Positions 28,943 through 37,335 of a stretch of DNA of 64,000 nt are shown in pieces. The stretch spans positions 194,001-258,000 of the forward strand of contig BPHZ01000001.1 of assembly GCA_026003835.1 (NCBI GenBank), read 5' to 3'. The DNA is from Herpetosiphonaceae bacterium (GTDB taxonomy: Bacteria; Chloroflexota; Chloroflexia; Chloroflexales; Herpetosiphonaceae). Within the stretch, counting starts at the first letter, position 1. Every line of letters begins with the position of its first letter. Both the position numbers and the translations under genes were made by a program. The notes beneath the pieces were generated by a model, which saw nothing but the letters and a program-made list of their open reading frames with translations, searched no databases and was not told the origin of the DNA.

Positions 28943-29344
28943 CTAGTCTTGAACTTCGAGCAACCCTCCGATACCGCTGCCAAGGATGATCCGCAGGCCG
29001 CCGGGTGTACGCAGCCAGGCTGTTCCCGCGCCCAGCTTCACGCGCTCAATGCCTGCCGAGCAGTTACAGCTCGCCAGCAGCAGGTCGCCGTAGCGTAGCT
29101 CAACCGTCAGGCTGAGCGTCTCGCGTGTATCGTACAAGTGGCCCGCAACGAGTGCCAACTCGAATTGTCCATCCTGTCGCGTCAGGATATAGCGTGGTTC
29201 ATCGCGGAACCACCTGATCGCTACAGTAGCGCCGATGGACTCGGCGATCAGCCGGAGCGCTTCGCCGGCGTCGAGTACCCGCCCCTCGTGCTCCTCGTCG
29301 TCGACGATCACCGAGTGGTGGAGAGGTACGGCCCGTGCTGTCAT
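28943..29344 (-). CDS. Hypothetical protein
   Basis: A 133-residue protein with no family that I recognise. It begins MTARAVPLHHSVIVDDEEHE, is predicted alpha/beta and ends in a Gly-rich hydrophobic tail (LRIILGSGIGGLLEV). Two Cys in LLASCNCSAG could bind a metal. GAGGAGCG stands 6 nt before the ATG and the codon use is like the neighbours, so it is likely real. It lies 23 nt upstream of the esterase gene on the same strand, suggesting an operon, and diverges from the following membrane protein. Confidence 0.65.
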   Translation of the reverse strand: MTARAVPLHHSVIVDDEEHEGRVLDAGEALRLIAESIGATVAIRWFRDEPRYILTRQDGQFELALVAGHLYDTRETLSLTVELRYGDLLLASCNCSAGIERVKLGAGTAWLRTPGGLRIILGSGIGGLLEVQD

Positions 29345-29533
29345 GGCGACGCTCCTCGGATCATCAGTATGGATATCATTCGGAACTCTCTCAAAGGATA
29401 CTCGTGGATCGCCGGGCCGTCAAGGTTGGCGGCCGAGAGTCCAGAGGTATCCCCGGCGCACGCTTCTTTCTGAAGACAGAGCGGATCTTCCATAGAGGTT
29501 ACTTGATGTTCTTTGAGGACGGGAGGTAACAGC

Positions 29534-30601
29534 ATGGCGACGAGAGCGGCCCCGGTCAATGTCGAGCGGGCGGCGGAGGAGCGAGCGCAACCACGAGGCG
29601 GGCTGCGCTTTGATGCCGCAATGGTTGTGCTCTGCCTCTGGTTTGTTGGTGGAGCGTTCCTGGATGCCTGGGCGCACAACCATCTATCCAGCACATTGGA
29701 AACCTTCTTTACACCATGGCATGGTGTGCTCTATTCAGGATTTACCGCCGCTGCCGGATTCCTGGTCTGGACAGCAGGGAGAAACCATGCGCGCGGCCAT
29801 CCCTGGCGGCGATCGGTGCCCCGCGGCTATGAGCTGTCGTTGCTGGCGGTGCCGCTCTTTGCTGCTGGCGGCGTTGGTGATATGCTCTGGCACCTGGCCT
29901 TTGGCATCGAGCTAGGCATCGATGCAGCCCTCAGCCCGACACACCTCTGGCCTGCTATCGCCGCAGCGCTGTTTGTGAGCGGACCGCTGCGCGCCGCCTG
30001 GCATCGCCCTGGCGCAGCGCCCCGATTCGTAGAGTTGCTGCCGATGCTTCTCTCCATGGCCCTTACGCTATCCACAATGACGCTGATCAGCCAGTTTGCC
30101 CATCCGCTGGTTCGTACGCTGGCCTCAGACAACAGCGGCGCCTCGGGCGATCTGGCCCTGGCTATGGGCGTGGTCAGTGTGGTGCTGCAAGCAGCGGTCT
30201 TGATGGGGTTGGTGCTGTTGGTGATACGGCGCTGGGCGCTGCCGCCTGGGAGCCTGGCCCTGGTCTTTACGGTCAACGCCACGCTGCTCAGTTTTATGCG
30301 CGATACCTATGTGATGATTTTGGTTGGGGCGTTCGCAGGTGCGACCGCCGATATCCTCATCGCGCTGCTGCGTCCGTCGCTCGCTCGCCCGCAGGCGCTG
30401 CGCCTCTTTGCCGCCGCAGTGCCTGCAATCTACTACCTGCTCTACTTTGTGGCGCTGATGGCGACAGACGGCATCAGCTGGACGGTTCACGCCTGGGCCG
30501 GTGCCGTGGGGCTTGCCGCTGTCGCCGGCTGGCTGCTGAGCTACCTGCTGCTGCCCCCGTCCGTTCCCGGCGAGGGAACGGAGCGGTCAGGAGATTGGTG
30601 A
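29534..30601 (+). CDS. Polytopic membrane protein of unknown function
   Basis: A 355-residue protein with about nine hydrophobic segments. The ATG at 29534 is chosen because GGGAGG lies 8 nt upstream; the first 25 residues are polar and likely cytoplasmic. Striking features are His and Asp at helix ends: FLDAWAHNHL, TPWHGVLYSG, GDMLWHLAFGIE and SPTHLWPA, a pattern seen in haem- or copper-binding membrane proteins. No catalytic motif of a known family is recognised. It stands alone between divergent and convergent neighbours. Confidence 0.75.
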   Translation: MATRAAPVNVERAAEERAQPRGGLRFDAAMVVLCLWFVGGAFLDAWAHNHLSSTLETFFTPWHGVLYSGFTAAAGFLVWTAGRNHARGHPWRRSVPRGYELSLLAVPLFAAGGVGDMLWHLAFGIELGIDAALSPTHLWPAIAAALFVSGPLRAAWHRPGAAPRFVELLPMLLSMALTLSTMTLISQFAHPLVRTLASDNSGASGDLALAMGVVSVVLQAAVLMGLVLLVIRRWALPPGSLALVFTVNATLLSFMRDTYVMILVGAFAGATADILIALLRPSLARPQALRLFAAAVPAIYYLLYFVALMATDGISWTVHAWAGAVGLAAVAGWLLSYLLLPPSVPGEGTERSGDW

Positions 30602-30633
30602 ATAAACAGATTGGAGGCGCGGATCTGGTGCCC

Positions 30634-31062
30634 CTATGATCTGGTCAGCAACCACTCAAGGGCCAGGAGATAGCCGCGCCAGCCAAGGCCGCTGATCTGT
30701 CCGCTGGCAATGGGCGCAATGACCGATGTATGTCTGAAGGGTTCGCGAGCGTAGACGTTCGAGAGATGTACCTCGACGATTGGGATGTGTAAGGTTGCCA
30801 GGGCATCGCGCAGGCTAAGCCCGTAGTGAGTAAGGGCGCCGGGGTTGATGATCACCGCGTCGATGCTGCCCCAGTGGGCCTGGATTGCATCAATCAGCTG
30901 ACCTTCGTGGTTTGATTGAACGATTGTCACCTGCGCCCCTGCCTCAGCAGCGCGATTCCGCAGAGCCTCATCGATCTGCTCCAGCGTTGTGCTGCCGTAG
31001 ATCTCCGGCTCGCGGCGGCCGAGCATGTTCAAATTTGGCCCGTGCAAGACCAGAATGTGCAT
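30634..31062 (-). CDS. aroQ: Type II 3-dehydroquinate dehydratase
   Basis: A 142-residue AroQ that converts 3-dehydroquinate to 3-dehydroshikimate in the shikimate pathway. Signature [20 protein letters not shown] with the catalytic Tyr at its end, [47 protein letters not shown] and the His101-type residue within it. Length matches the family exactly. GGAGGGGTC precedes the ATG. No other shikimate gene is nearby. Confidence 0.96.
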   Translation of the reverse strand: MHILVLHGPNLNMLGRREPEIYGSTTLEQIDEALRNRAAEAGAQVTIVQSNHEGQLIDAIQAHWGSIDAVIINPGALTHYGLSLRDALATLHIPIVEVHLSNVYAREPFRHTSVIAPIASGQISGLGWRGYLLALEWLLTRS

Positions 31063-31137
31063 GACCCCTCCAGAATGGTTCTTCGTTCGACGACCCCATG
31101 CCCATCGACAACCAGGAGCTGAAGCTCCGCTAAATGC

Positions 31138-31290
31138 CTAACGCCTGACGACCTTCATCGCAGCACTGATGAGGATGCCGATGACCAGCAGCGCCAGCCC
31201 CAGGAAGACCAGACGCACGACGGTTTTGAGCACAATGCCGATAATGAAAAGCAGCATGAGCAGTCCAAGGCCCCAGAGGATCACGCGCAT
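31138..31290 (-). CDS. Small two-helix membrane protein
   Basis: A 50-residue protein beginning MRVILWGLGLLMLLFIIGIV, with two hydrophobic helices separated by LKTVVR and ending MKVVRR. GAAAGGA lies 9 nt upstream of the ATG. It resembles in shape the small lmo0937-type membrane peptides. The hydrophilic gene at 31363-31566 is 73 nt upstream on the same strand and may be co-transcribed. Function unknown. Confidence 0.6.
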   Translation of the reverse strand: MRVILWGLGLLMLLFIIGIVLKTVVRLVFLGLALLVIGILISAAMKVVRR

Positions 31291-31362
31291 TGCTCTGCAT
31301 CCTTTCTTGTCCACCCAGGCTCTTACCGGGCGATCTGTTGCATGTGGCTCACATACGTGGGG

Positions 31363-31566
31363 CTACTCGTCCCGCCCACCGCTCGGCCGGCGCCTGTGCC
31401 GTACAACGACCGGCTGATCGCCGGCCCGCCTGGCCCTGTCGCGATCAGTGGGGACGTCCTGTGTCGTATCGTCCTTGGTGTCCTCAGCGCCGGATTGTAC
31501 CTTCCGCGCTGCGCGCTCGGCGGCCTCGCGCAGCGCCCGCTGTGCTTCTTCTGCGGGTGTTGTCAT
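31363..31566 (-). CDS. Small charged hypothetical protein
   Basis: A 67-residue, highly charged protein (MTTPAEEAQRALREAAERAA at the start, an Arg-rich VVRHRRRPSGGRDE end), predicted helical then disordered. AGGGGG is present 7 nt before the ATG. No family is recognised; the composition alone would not prove it is a gene. Confidence 0.5.
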   Translation of the reverse strand: MTTPAEEAQRALREAAERAARKVQSGAEDTKDDTTQDVPTDRDRARRAGDQPVVVRHRRRPSGGRDE

Positions 31567-31809
31567 CGTTGTACCCCCTTAAGCGACTCTGACGTCCAGC
31601 AGGGACGCAATGCATGGAGTTTTCCTCGATCTCTCGTCTCTCTGCCCATCATTATAAACCGTTGGCACGACATTGCCCAGCGCGATATGGCGTGGCTGGC
31701 TACCAAAGATCAGCCTGAAGACTCGCGTGCTGTACAGCTGTTTGCGGGCCACTCCTTGCTATGCTGATCAGGTGATAGTAAAGAGTCTTGCCTACATAAG
31801 GAGGAGACG
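31567..31809. other. Intergenic region
   Basis: About 240 bp between divergent small genes. It should contain promoters for both, but I do not see a convincing -35/-10 pair. Confidence 0.4.
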
Positions 31810-32010
31810 ATGATCACAGGTGATAGTGCGATGCTCAATATCGAGGAGACGGCGAAGCGGCTGGGTGTGAGCGTCGCAGCCGTGCGGGAGCTTGCTGCAC
31901 GGGGCGAGCTCCAGTCCTACACCATCGATGGCGAGCTGCGCTTCAAGCCGATCGAGGTTGATGCGCTGGCGCAGCGAGAGCGCGGCGTGGGGGATACGGG
32001 TATGCCGTAG
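31810..32010 (+). CDS. Excisionase/MerR-type HTH DNA-binding protein
   Basis: A 66-residue protein with a winged-helix HTH_17 domain: MLNIEETAKRLGVSVAAVRE, then LAARGELQSYTIDGELRFKP, the typical excisionase-like order of helix-turn-helix followed by a wing. Strong ribosome site AAGGAGGAGACG before the ATG. No phage or integrase gene is near, so it is more likely a small regulator than a phage excisionase. Confidence 0.8.
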   Translation: MITGDSAMLNIEETAKRLGVSVAAVRELAARGELQSYTIDGELRFKPIEVDALAQRERGVGDTGMP

Positions 32011-32100
32011 ATTGCCGGGATAGCATGCCCTGGCGACAAAACACCATGTGGAAACGAACGGGCCGATCACAGGCAGACGCCGACTCTGCAACCTGACAGT

Positions 32101-33030
32101 TCAGTTGCTCGCCGTGTCACCAAGCGGTAGGATGGCAACCAATCGCGTTCCCTCGTCTGGGGCGGACTCGATGATAAGCTCTCCACCAAGCAGAGCGGCT
32201 CGCTCGCGCATCCCTGCCAGGCCGCTGGATGTTCCGCTGGTGAAAGCCCGCTCCGGCTCGAACCCGATACCCTGATCCTCGACCCGGATGGAGAGGACTC
32301 GTCGTTCATTCAGCACACAAACAGACACCGCGTCTACGGCTGCATGGCGGGCGACGTTTGTTAGGGCTTCCTGAATAATGCGGTAGGCACTCGTCTCAAC
32401 TTCCGTAGCGCAGCGATCCTCCAGGCCGGCATGTTTAAAATCGACCTGAATGCCGGTGCGTGTGGTGTAACGATTGAAGAGCCAGAGCAGCGCTGGGAGA
32501 AGGCCAAGATCGTCAAGCATCGCGGGGCGCAGGTCAAGGGAGAGATCGCGGACCTGCCCCAAGAGTTCGTTAAGGATGCTGCGTGCCTGCTCCAGGCGTG
32601 GACGATGCTCAGGCACTGGGGTAATCATCTCCAGGGTCAGCTTCAGCCCGGTCAGTCCCTGGCCGATCTCGTCGTGAAGCTCGCGCGCCAGGTAGCGTCG
32701 CTCAGTTTCCTGAACGGCAAGCAGCTGCCGGGAGAGAGCCTGGAGCTGACGTGTCCGCTGCTGGACAGGCAGCTCCAGCTCAACCATAGCCCGGTATAGC
32801 GCATCTTCTGCGTGCCTGGTCATACTTCGCTTTTGCTTGAGGGGCGCGGGATCGCTGATCCGTACCTGCTCAAGTATCGCTCGCAGATCCTCGGCAGTTT
32901 CACTCAGGGTATCAACTGCCTCCTTCAGGGCGCCATCCCACGCGGAGAGCGCCTCCGGGCGCTGCTGCAGCAGCGCCGCCAGTCGACGCCGAACTGCTTC
33001 AATGTTCTCTATCATGCTCCCTGCATCCAT
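32101..33030 (-). CDS. NarL-family sensor histidine kinase
   Basis: A 309-residue cytoplasmic HisKA_3 kinase. A coiled coil (residues ~60-120) leads to the phospho-acceptor RRYLARELHDEIGQGLTGLK, and the ATPase shows AYRIIQEALTNVARHA, VEDQGIGF and SSGLAGMRERAALLGG. ATG 33030 (AAGAGG upstream) or 33015 is the likely start; a longer reading would run into the end of the IS element. The partner may be the NarL-type regulator at 41379-42029 in this window or one elsewhere. No ligand domain is obvious. Confidence 0.9.
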   Translation of the reverse strand: MDAGSMIENIEAVRRRLAALLQQRPEALSAWDGALKEAVDTLSETAEDLRAILEQVRISDPAPLKQKRSMTRHAEDALYRAMVELELPVQQRTRQLQALSRQLLAVQETERRYLARELHDEIGQGLTGLKLTLEMITPVPEHRPRLEQARSILNELLGQVRDLSLDLRPAMLDDLGLLPALLWLFNRYTTRTGIQVDFKHAGLEDRCATEVETSAYRIIQEALTNVARHAAVDAVSVCVLNERRVLSIRVEDQGIGFEPERAFTSGTSSGLAGMRERAALLGGELIIESAPDEGTRLVAILPLGDTASN

Positions 33031-33041
33031 CGGCAACCTCT

Positions 33042-34416
33042 TCAGCATTGATACTCGACGTGACACTCCGCTGGGGCTGCAAGCCCCGCGGCTTCTCGCG
33101 GCTCGCCGCGAGCCCGGGTACCCTGTGGGTGTCCCCGTGTCCAGGCGACGACGCACCCGCAAGCGGGTACCCGCCGCTTGCCATGCATGATGACAGCCGG
33201 TCTACGATACTTGGTCTCTGGCGGTGGCCGAATCTGCCCCACCGCTCCAGACAGGAAGCGCGAGAGCAGATTGGCCGCCCCAACCGCATCCGGGTGCCCT
33301 TTGGGCGGTGCCCGCAACCCGCAGGCCGGACAGCGCGGGGACCCGCTGAGTGACGCGCCCCTGGGGTTTCTGCCGGTGCTTGCAAGCGGGGTTGGGACAG
33401 GTTTGACTCCTAGAGGCTTCATCGACCAACACCACGCGGATGCCAGCAGCCTCCGCTTTGGAGGTGATGTATTGCCGCTGGCGGCCGTGCGACCAGGTAC
33501 TGACCTTCTGCTGGCTGTTCCTGGTGAGACGTTTGCCATCGGCGACGGTGCGCACATCCCCCAGCGCGATCGTGCCCGCCTGCCGTTCCACCGCAAAGGC
33601 CACCACCGCCCGGCTCACCGTGTGCTCCAGGTCGCGCACCCGCCGCCGCTGCTGCGCCAGAAAGCGATTCTTGCGCCGTTGGAGGCGGCGATGCCGGCGT
33701 GACCCCTTGGTTTGACGCGCTTGCTGCCGCCGCAGCTCGGCCAGCCGCTTGGCGGTGTACTGCTGCGTCGCCCGCACGCGCCGCGCTGCGATGATCACGG
33801 TCTCCGTCCCATCCGTGCAGGCAGCGGGGTGCACCTCGCCCAGGTCCACCGCGACCACGGCGGTCCCTGGTGGCGGGGCGGGGCGCTGGCCATCCTCGAC
33901 AACCACATGCCAGGTGTCGTGGCGGGCAGCGCGGTCCCACACCAGGCGCACCTCGCGTACCCTCCAGCAGGGCAGCATGGTGATGGCCGGGGGCAGCCGC
34001 ACCCGAATGGGGGCGAGGCCACGCGCCCGTGCCAGCAGCAGCAGCGTCCCCGTCTCGGTCGCCGCAACGCGAATGCCGGTCTCCTTCCAGATGGTGGTGC
34101 GCCAGCGCTTGCGGCGATAGGGGAATTTCGCCCCCAGGTGGCGATTGGCGTGGGCGGTCGTGATGGCTTTGTAGAAGCCCTGCTGGGCGGCATCCTTGCT
34201 ATGGGCGTGCAGCAGCGGCGGGTCGTCGCGCAACAGATAGTCGCCCAGTCGTTCGGCGGCGCCGCGCGAGAGCCAGTGGCGGCGTTTGGTGCCCTTTTTG
34301 CGATAGACGCGGTCATGGGTGACCAGCGTCTTGGTGGAGATCCGGCCACTCTCGCGGTTGAGGGCATCGGCTTCATGCTTGGGCAGGTGGCATGGAAGCA
34401 AGTGGGTGCGGATCAT
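33042..34416 (-). CDS. tnpB: TnpB-type RNA-guided nuclease/transposon protein, one frameshift
   Basis: IS200/IS605-family OrfB (TnpB). ATG 34416 has GGAGGT upstream. RuvC-I is VVAVDLGEVHPAACTDG; the RuvC-II segment reads GTIALGDVRTVADGKRL, where the usual Glu is Gly; the zinc ribbon is QTCPNPACKHRQ then, after a frameshift near 33345 (one extra base), RCPACGLRAP; RuvC-III is HPDAVGAANLL. The C-terminal ~75 codons run through the element's terminal hairpins to a stop at 33042, so the functional protein may end earlier. No tnpA (Y1 transposase) is present, so mobility would depend on one in trans. Confidence 0.88.
33073..33168 (-). ncRNA. Candidate omega (re)RNA / right-end hairpins
   Basis: Three hairpins: GGGGCT/AGCCCC (33073-33087), CTCGCGG/CCGCGAG (33095-33112, perfect 7 bp, 4-nt loop) and ACCCGC/GCGGGT (33155-33168, 2-nt loop). 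In TnpB systems the guide-bearing RNA derives from the 3' end of tnpB plus the right end, which is this place and strand. Boundaries and expression are inferred. Confidence 0.45.
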
Positions 34417-34505
34417 CGCTTGACCTCCACCAGGCGCTGGGTGCCACGGAAAGAGGATAGCACCCATGAACGAGAACGTCAACCCGCTGGCTCAAGCCGG
34501 CGAGC

Positions 34506-34552
34506 AACCCGCCTCACCACGGCCGTTGAAACGGCGTGGCGTGCGGCGGGTT
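34506..34552. repeat. Left-end hairpin of the IS element
   Basis: AACCCGCC (34506-34513) pairs with GGCGGGTT (34545-34552), and inside it CCGTT-GA-AACGG with flanking near-complementary CACGG/CGTGG. This is the imperfect subterminal hairpin expected at an IS200/IS605 end. Confidence 0.6.
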
Positions 34553-34657
34553 CCCCTCTGTCATACGTTCCTGTTATGAGACGACTGGCTGCCTGTGTTC
34601 TCGGGGCTGCTGACAGGAGCTACTCCGTGGCCCTGCTCAGCGTGGCGCATGGTCGTG

Positions 34658-36334
34658 CTACGCGCCGATCTGTACCTCTTGTCCGTTCATAAGAATATCA
34701 TCAATCATCTGGAGAAACCGTCTCACATCGAGGGGTTTTGTTAAATAACCACGCACTCCTAATGCCAGAAGCTGCTGCATCTCGTGCGGCTTCGTATCGG
34801 CGCTGATCAGGATCACTGGAATAGTGGCTGTTTCGGGGTTCATGTGCAACTCTTTTAAAACCTCGTCGCCCCGCATACCAGCAAGATCCAGGTCGAGAAC
34901 GATCAAATCCGGCCGGTGTGTGCGCGCCAGATCGAGCGTGAGGGCAGCTTCGGTTGCTACAAACAGCGTAATGCCTGTCTGCTGTGCCAGCATGCTTTTG
35001 ATGAGCGCCAGGCTTGAGGGAGTATCTTCGACGTAGAGGAGCGTATGGCTGGACACGGACCTGACCGGCATAACGAAAGTGTGGCTCTTCTCGATCACCT
35101 GAACAGGCGCATTGGCTCCCGCCAACTCGACCCAGAAGGTGCTGCCGTGTCCATGTATGCTCTCGACACCCATCCGCCCGCCCATCGCTTCTGCCAGCGC
35201 TTTGGAGAGGGCCAGTCCAAGCCCGGTACCCTCGATATCGCTGCGCTCTGCGCCGAGCCGCTCAAATGGCGTGAAAAGCCGTGCCTGCTGCTCCGGGGGG
35301 ATTCCTGGCCCTGTATCCCGAACACTAATGCACAGTCGTTTGGGCCCGACAGCTCTACAGGCAACCACCACCTCTCCGCCCTCACGGTTATACTTGATGG
35401 CGTTGGTCAGGAGATTGAGCAGGATCTGCGTGAGCCGGCGGTAATCGGCGAAAGCAAATTGAGCGCCGGCTGTGTACTGCTCTACCCGCAGGCTAATGGC
35501 GCGCTGGGCAGCCAGCCCTCGAACAAAGCTCAACGCGTCCTGCAGCACGGCATCAACGGCGATTGGTGCGATCGAAAACGGCATATTTCCCGCCTCGATG
35601 GACGTGATATCCACTACTTCATTGATCAGACTGTGCAGATGGCGACCACCGCGCAGAATCTGATCTACACTTTCGCGCTGCGCCTCGCTCAAACTGTCAA
35701 GTTCGAGCAGCTGCGCGAACCCTAAAATGGCATTGAGCGGCGTGCGCAGCTCATGGCTCATACGTGAGAGAAACTGGTTGTTGGCCTGGATGGATTGATC
35801 AAGCTTCTCCCTGGCTGCCTGGAGTGCCTCTTCAACCGCGCGGCGTTCGATCTCGATCATACTCGTCGCCGCCAGATCTTGCATAACCAATAGATCACCA
35901 TCGGTCCAGGCGCGTGGCTGCGAGTCGATGGCACAGAAGCTACCGAGGGCGTAACCGTCGGAGGTGATCAGAGGGATGCCGAGATAGGCGACGATGCCAA
36001 GCTCCTCAACCTCTGGACTCTCAGCCATAGGATGCTTTCGGGCATCCTGGATGATCAGCGGCTCGCGGAGCGCCACAGCATACTGGCAGAACGAATAGGT
36101 CAGCGGGATTTCGCGCCATGAGGCATAGGGCTCCGGCAGCCCAAAGCAGCCCTTCAAGAATTGACGATCGGCATCAACGAAAGAGATATACGCAGCAGGA
36201 ACCTGCAGCACTTTCGTCGCCAGGCGCGATAGTCGATCGAACTCGGCCTCGCTACGAGCATCTGACAAAGACAGGCGTCGTAATCTCGTTAGCCGTGCTG
36301 CATCCTGCACGTATTGCGAGATATCGATAGACAT
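34658..36334 (-). CDS. Hybrid sensor histidine kinase (GAF-HisKA-HATPase-REC)
   Basis: A 558-residue cytoplasmic protein starting MSIDISQYVQ at an ATG preceded by AAGGAG. GAF domain ~20-170 (FVDADRQFLKGCFGLPEP, TYSFCQYAVALREPLIIQDA, YLGIPLITSDGYALGSFCAI); HisKA with NQFLSRMSHELRTPLNAILG; HATPase with LTNAIKYNREGG, VRDTGPGIPPE and GTGLGLALSKALAEAMGG; C-terminal receiver with LLYVEDTPSS, LIVLDLDLAGMRGDE and YLTKPLDV. The GAF type is like those in KaiC-pathway or phytochrome-like cytosolic sensors but no bilin Cys is evident. Output is probably phosphorelay to another regulator. Confidence 0.93.
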   Translation of the reverse strand: MSIDISQYVQDAARLTRLRRLSLSDARSEAEFDRLSRLATKVLQVPAAYISFVDADRQFLKGCFGLPEPYASWREIPLTYSFCQYAVALREPLIIQDARKHPMAESPEVEELGIVAYLGIPLITSDGYALGSFCAIDSQPRAWTDGDLLVMQDLAATSMIEIERRAVEEALQAAREKLDQSIQANNQFLSRMSHELRTPLNAILGFAQLLELDSLSEAQRESVDQILRGGRHLHSLINEVVDITSIEAGNMPFSIAPIAVDAVLQDALSFVRGLAAQRAISLRVEQYTAGAQFAFADYRRLTQILLNLLTNAIKYNREGGEVVVACRAVGPKRLCISVRDTGPGIPPEQQARLFTPFERLGAERSDIEGTGLGLALSKALAEAMGGRMGVESIHGHGSTFWVELAGANAPVQVIEKSHTFVMPVRSVSSHTLLYVEDTPSSLALIKSMLAQQTGITLFVATEAALTLDLARTHRPDLIVLDLDLAGMRGDEVLKELHMNPETATIPVILISADTKPHEMQQLLALGVRGYLTKPLDVRRFLQMIDDILMNGQEVQIGA

Positions 36335-36368
36335 AGAAGGCTCCTTACAGCCTTTCAAGCCGGTGAAT

Positions 36369-36387
36369 GATCCGGTCGCACCGGATC
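36369..36387. promoter_or_regulatory. Perfect inverted repeat upstream of hybrid kinase
   Basis: GATCCGGT-CGC-ACCGGATC, 8-bp arms and 3-nt centre, 35 bp upstream of the hybrid kinase start. It could be an operator or a small mRNA hairpin. The remaining interval 36388-36725 shows no gene that I can support. Confidence 0.45.
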
Positions 36388-36725
36388 TTCGCTTGATACG
36401 CCGGCCACTCTGGCAAAGATGGGAGGCTCTGCAGGTAGCAGGCCATACAGGATAGCCATAAACCGGTCGCAGAAACCCACACGTGTCATTGCGGAGGGGC
36501 ATGTGCAGCATGAAGGAAAGATGGTGCCACGCCGCTGCTTGAGGGATGATCCCGTCTACGCTGCGCTCTCGTTATCCGTTACGAGCAGAGAGCACCAGCA
36601 TTATAACACGCTACCGGGAGTGCGCTGACAAGTCCCGGTGGATTGCGCCGGCCTCTGTTTCCTACTATGCGTCCTCCCAATGAGCAATTCATCGGATGCT
36701 GATAGCTTAAAATGCGAGGCTGTGA

Positions 36726-36917
36726 TCACCGGCAACGTTGGGCGAGAGCCTCCCAATCGTGAACAGTGATTCTGGTCATTTCGGCCATCATGATATTCGT
36801 ACCGCTGGCGAAGGTTTTGAGGTGCAGATCGGCGCTCAGCGTCGCGAGCTGTGCCGGCGCAGTGCCATGGAAAAGAGGGATTGTATCAAGATCGGTGGAG
36901 AGCATATGTTCCATCAT
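36726..36917 (-). pseudogene. Truncated cyclic-nucleotide-binding domain remnant
   Basis: A 63-residue ORF with a good ribosome site (GAAAGGTGAG). Its first half, STDLDTIPLFHGTAPAQLAT followed by LSADLHLKTFASGTNIM, matches the start of Crp/Fnr-type cyclic-nucleotide-binding domains, where an acidic Gly-rich turn and ~80 more residues should follow. Instead it continues with an unrelated 20-residue tail and stops. Probably a deletion remnant; a functional microprotein is less likely. Confidence 0.55.
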
Positions 36918-37208
36918 ATCAGCTCACCTTTCGATCTGGAGCAATTGTCCTCTATTAGGGCAACCATGTGGTAGGGATGGAAAAAATGAGAGGAACGTCG
37001 TCGAATGAGAAGGTGGAGCATATCTCCGCGTTTTCAGCATAGCACTGCCGTCAAGAGGGGTCGGCGCCAACTGAGGCTCGAACTTGACAGTGCGGTGTAA
37101 ACTTAACATATAACAAGCTGCGCCTCTATATTCTTCTCCGCCTCTTGTCTGCCTGAGCATCGCTGTTAGACCCACCTCGATCTCCTGATGTTTATCCCAG
37201 GGCGCTCG

Positions 37209-37305
37209 AAAGGAGGTGATCACGAGTTTGAAGGTGAGGAAGAAGGAACGTCTGGAGCCAGCTCCCTCGTCAACGCTGAGAGTTCCAGTGCATCCACTTC
37301 CGTGA
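37209..37305 (+). other. Perfect Shine-Dalgarno with possible 25-codon leader ORF
   Basis: AAAGGAGGTGATC (37209-37221) is complementary over 13 nt to the usual 3' end of 16S rRNA. Eleven nt after AGGAGG a TTG at 37228 opens a 25-codon frame (M-K-V-R-K-K-E-R start) ending at 37305, 30 nt before the AhpD-like gene. It may be a leader peptide or a chance match; coding is not proven. The rest of 36918-37335 shows no clear gene. Confidence 0.3.
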
Positions 37306-37335
37306 GTAGGATTATTGTGGTGAGGAGGTAGGACC

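Larger units (their letters stand above)
33050..34560 (-). mobile_element. IS200/IS605-type element carrying tnpB only
   Basis: Approximate limits from hairpin positions on both sides of tnpB. The left end has a long imperfect hairpin (34506-34552); the right end has three short perfect hairpins between 33073 and 33168. There are no long terminal inverted repeats and no target duplication, as expected for this family. Exact ends are not determined. Confidence 0.7.

Noticed and set aside
33050..33190. Hairpin series as a CRISPR array
   Set aside because: The hairpins differ from each other and have no regular repeat-spacer spacing; they fit IS200/IS605 ends.
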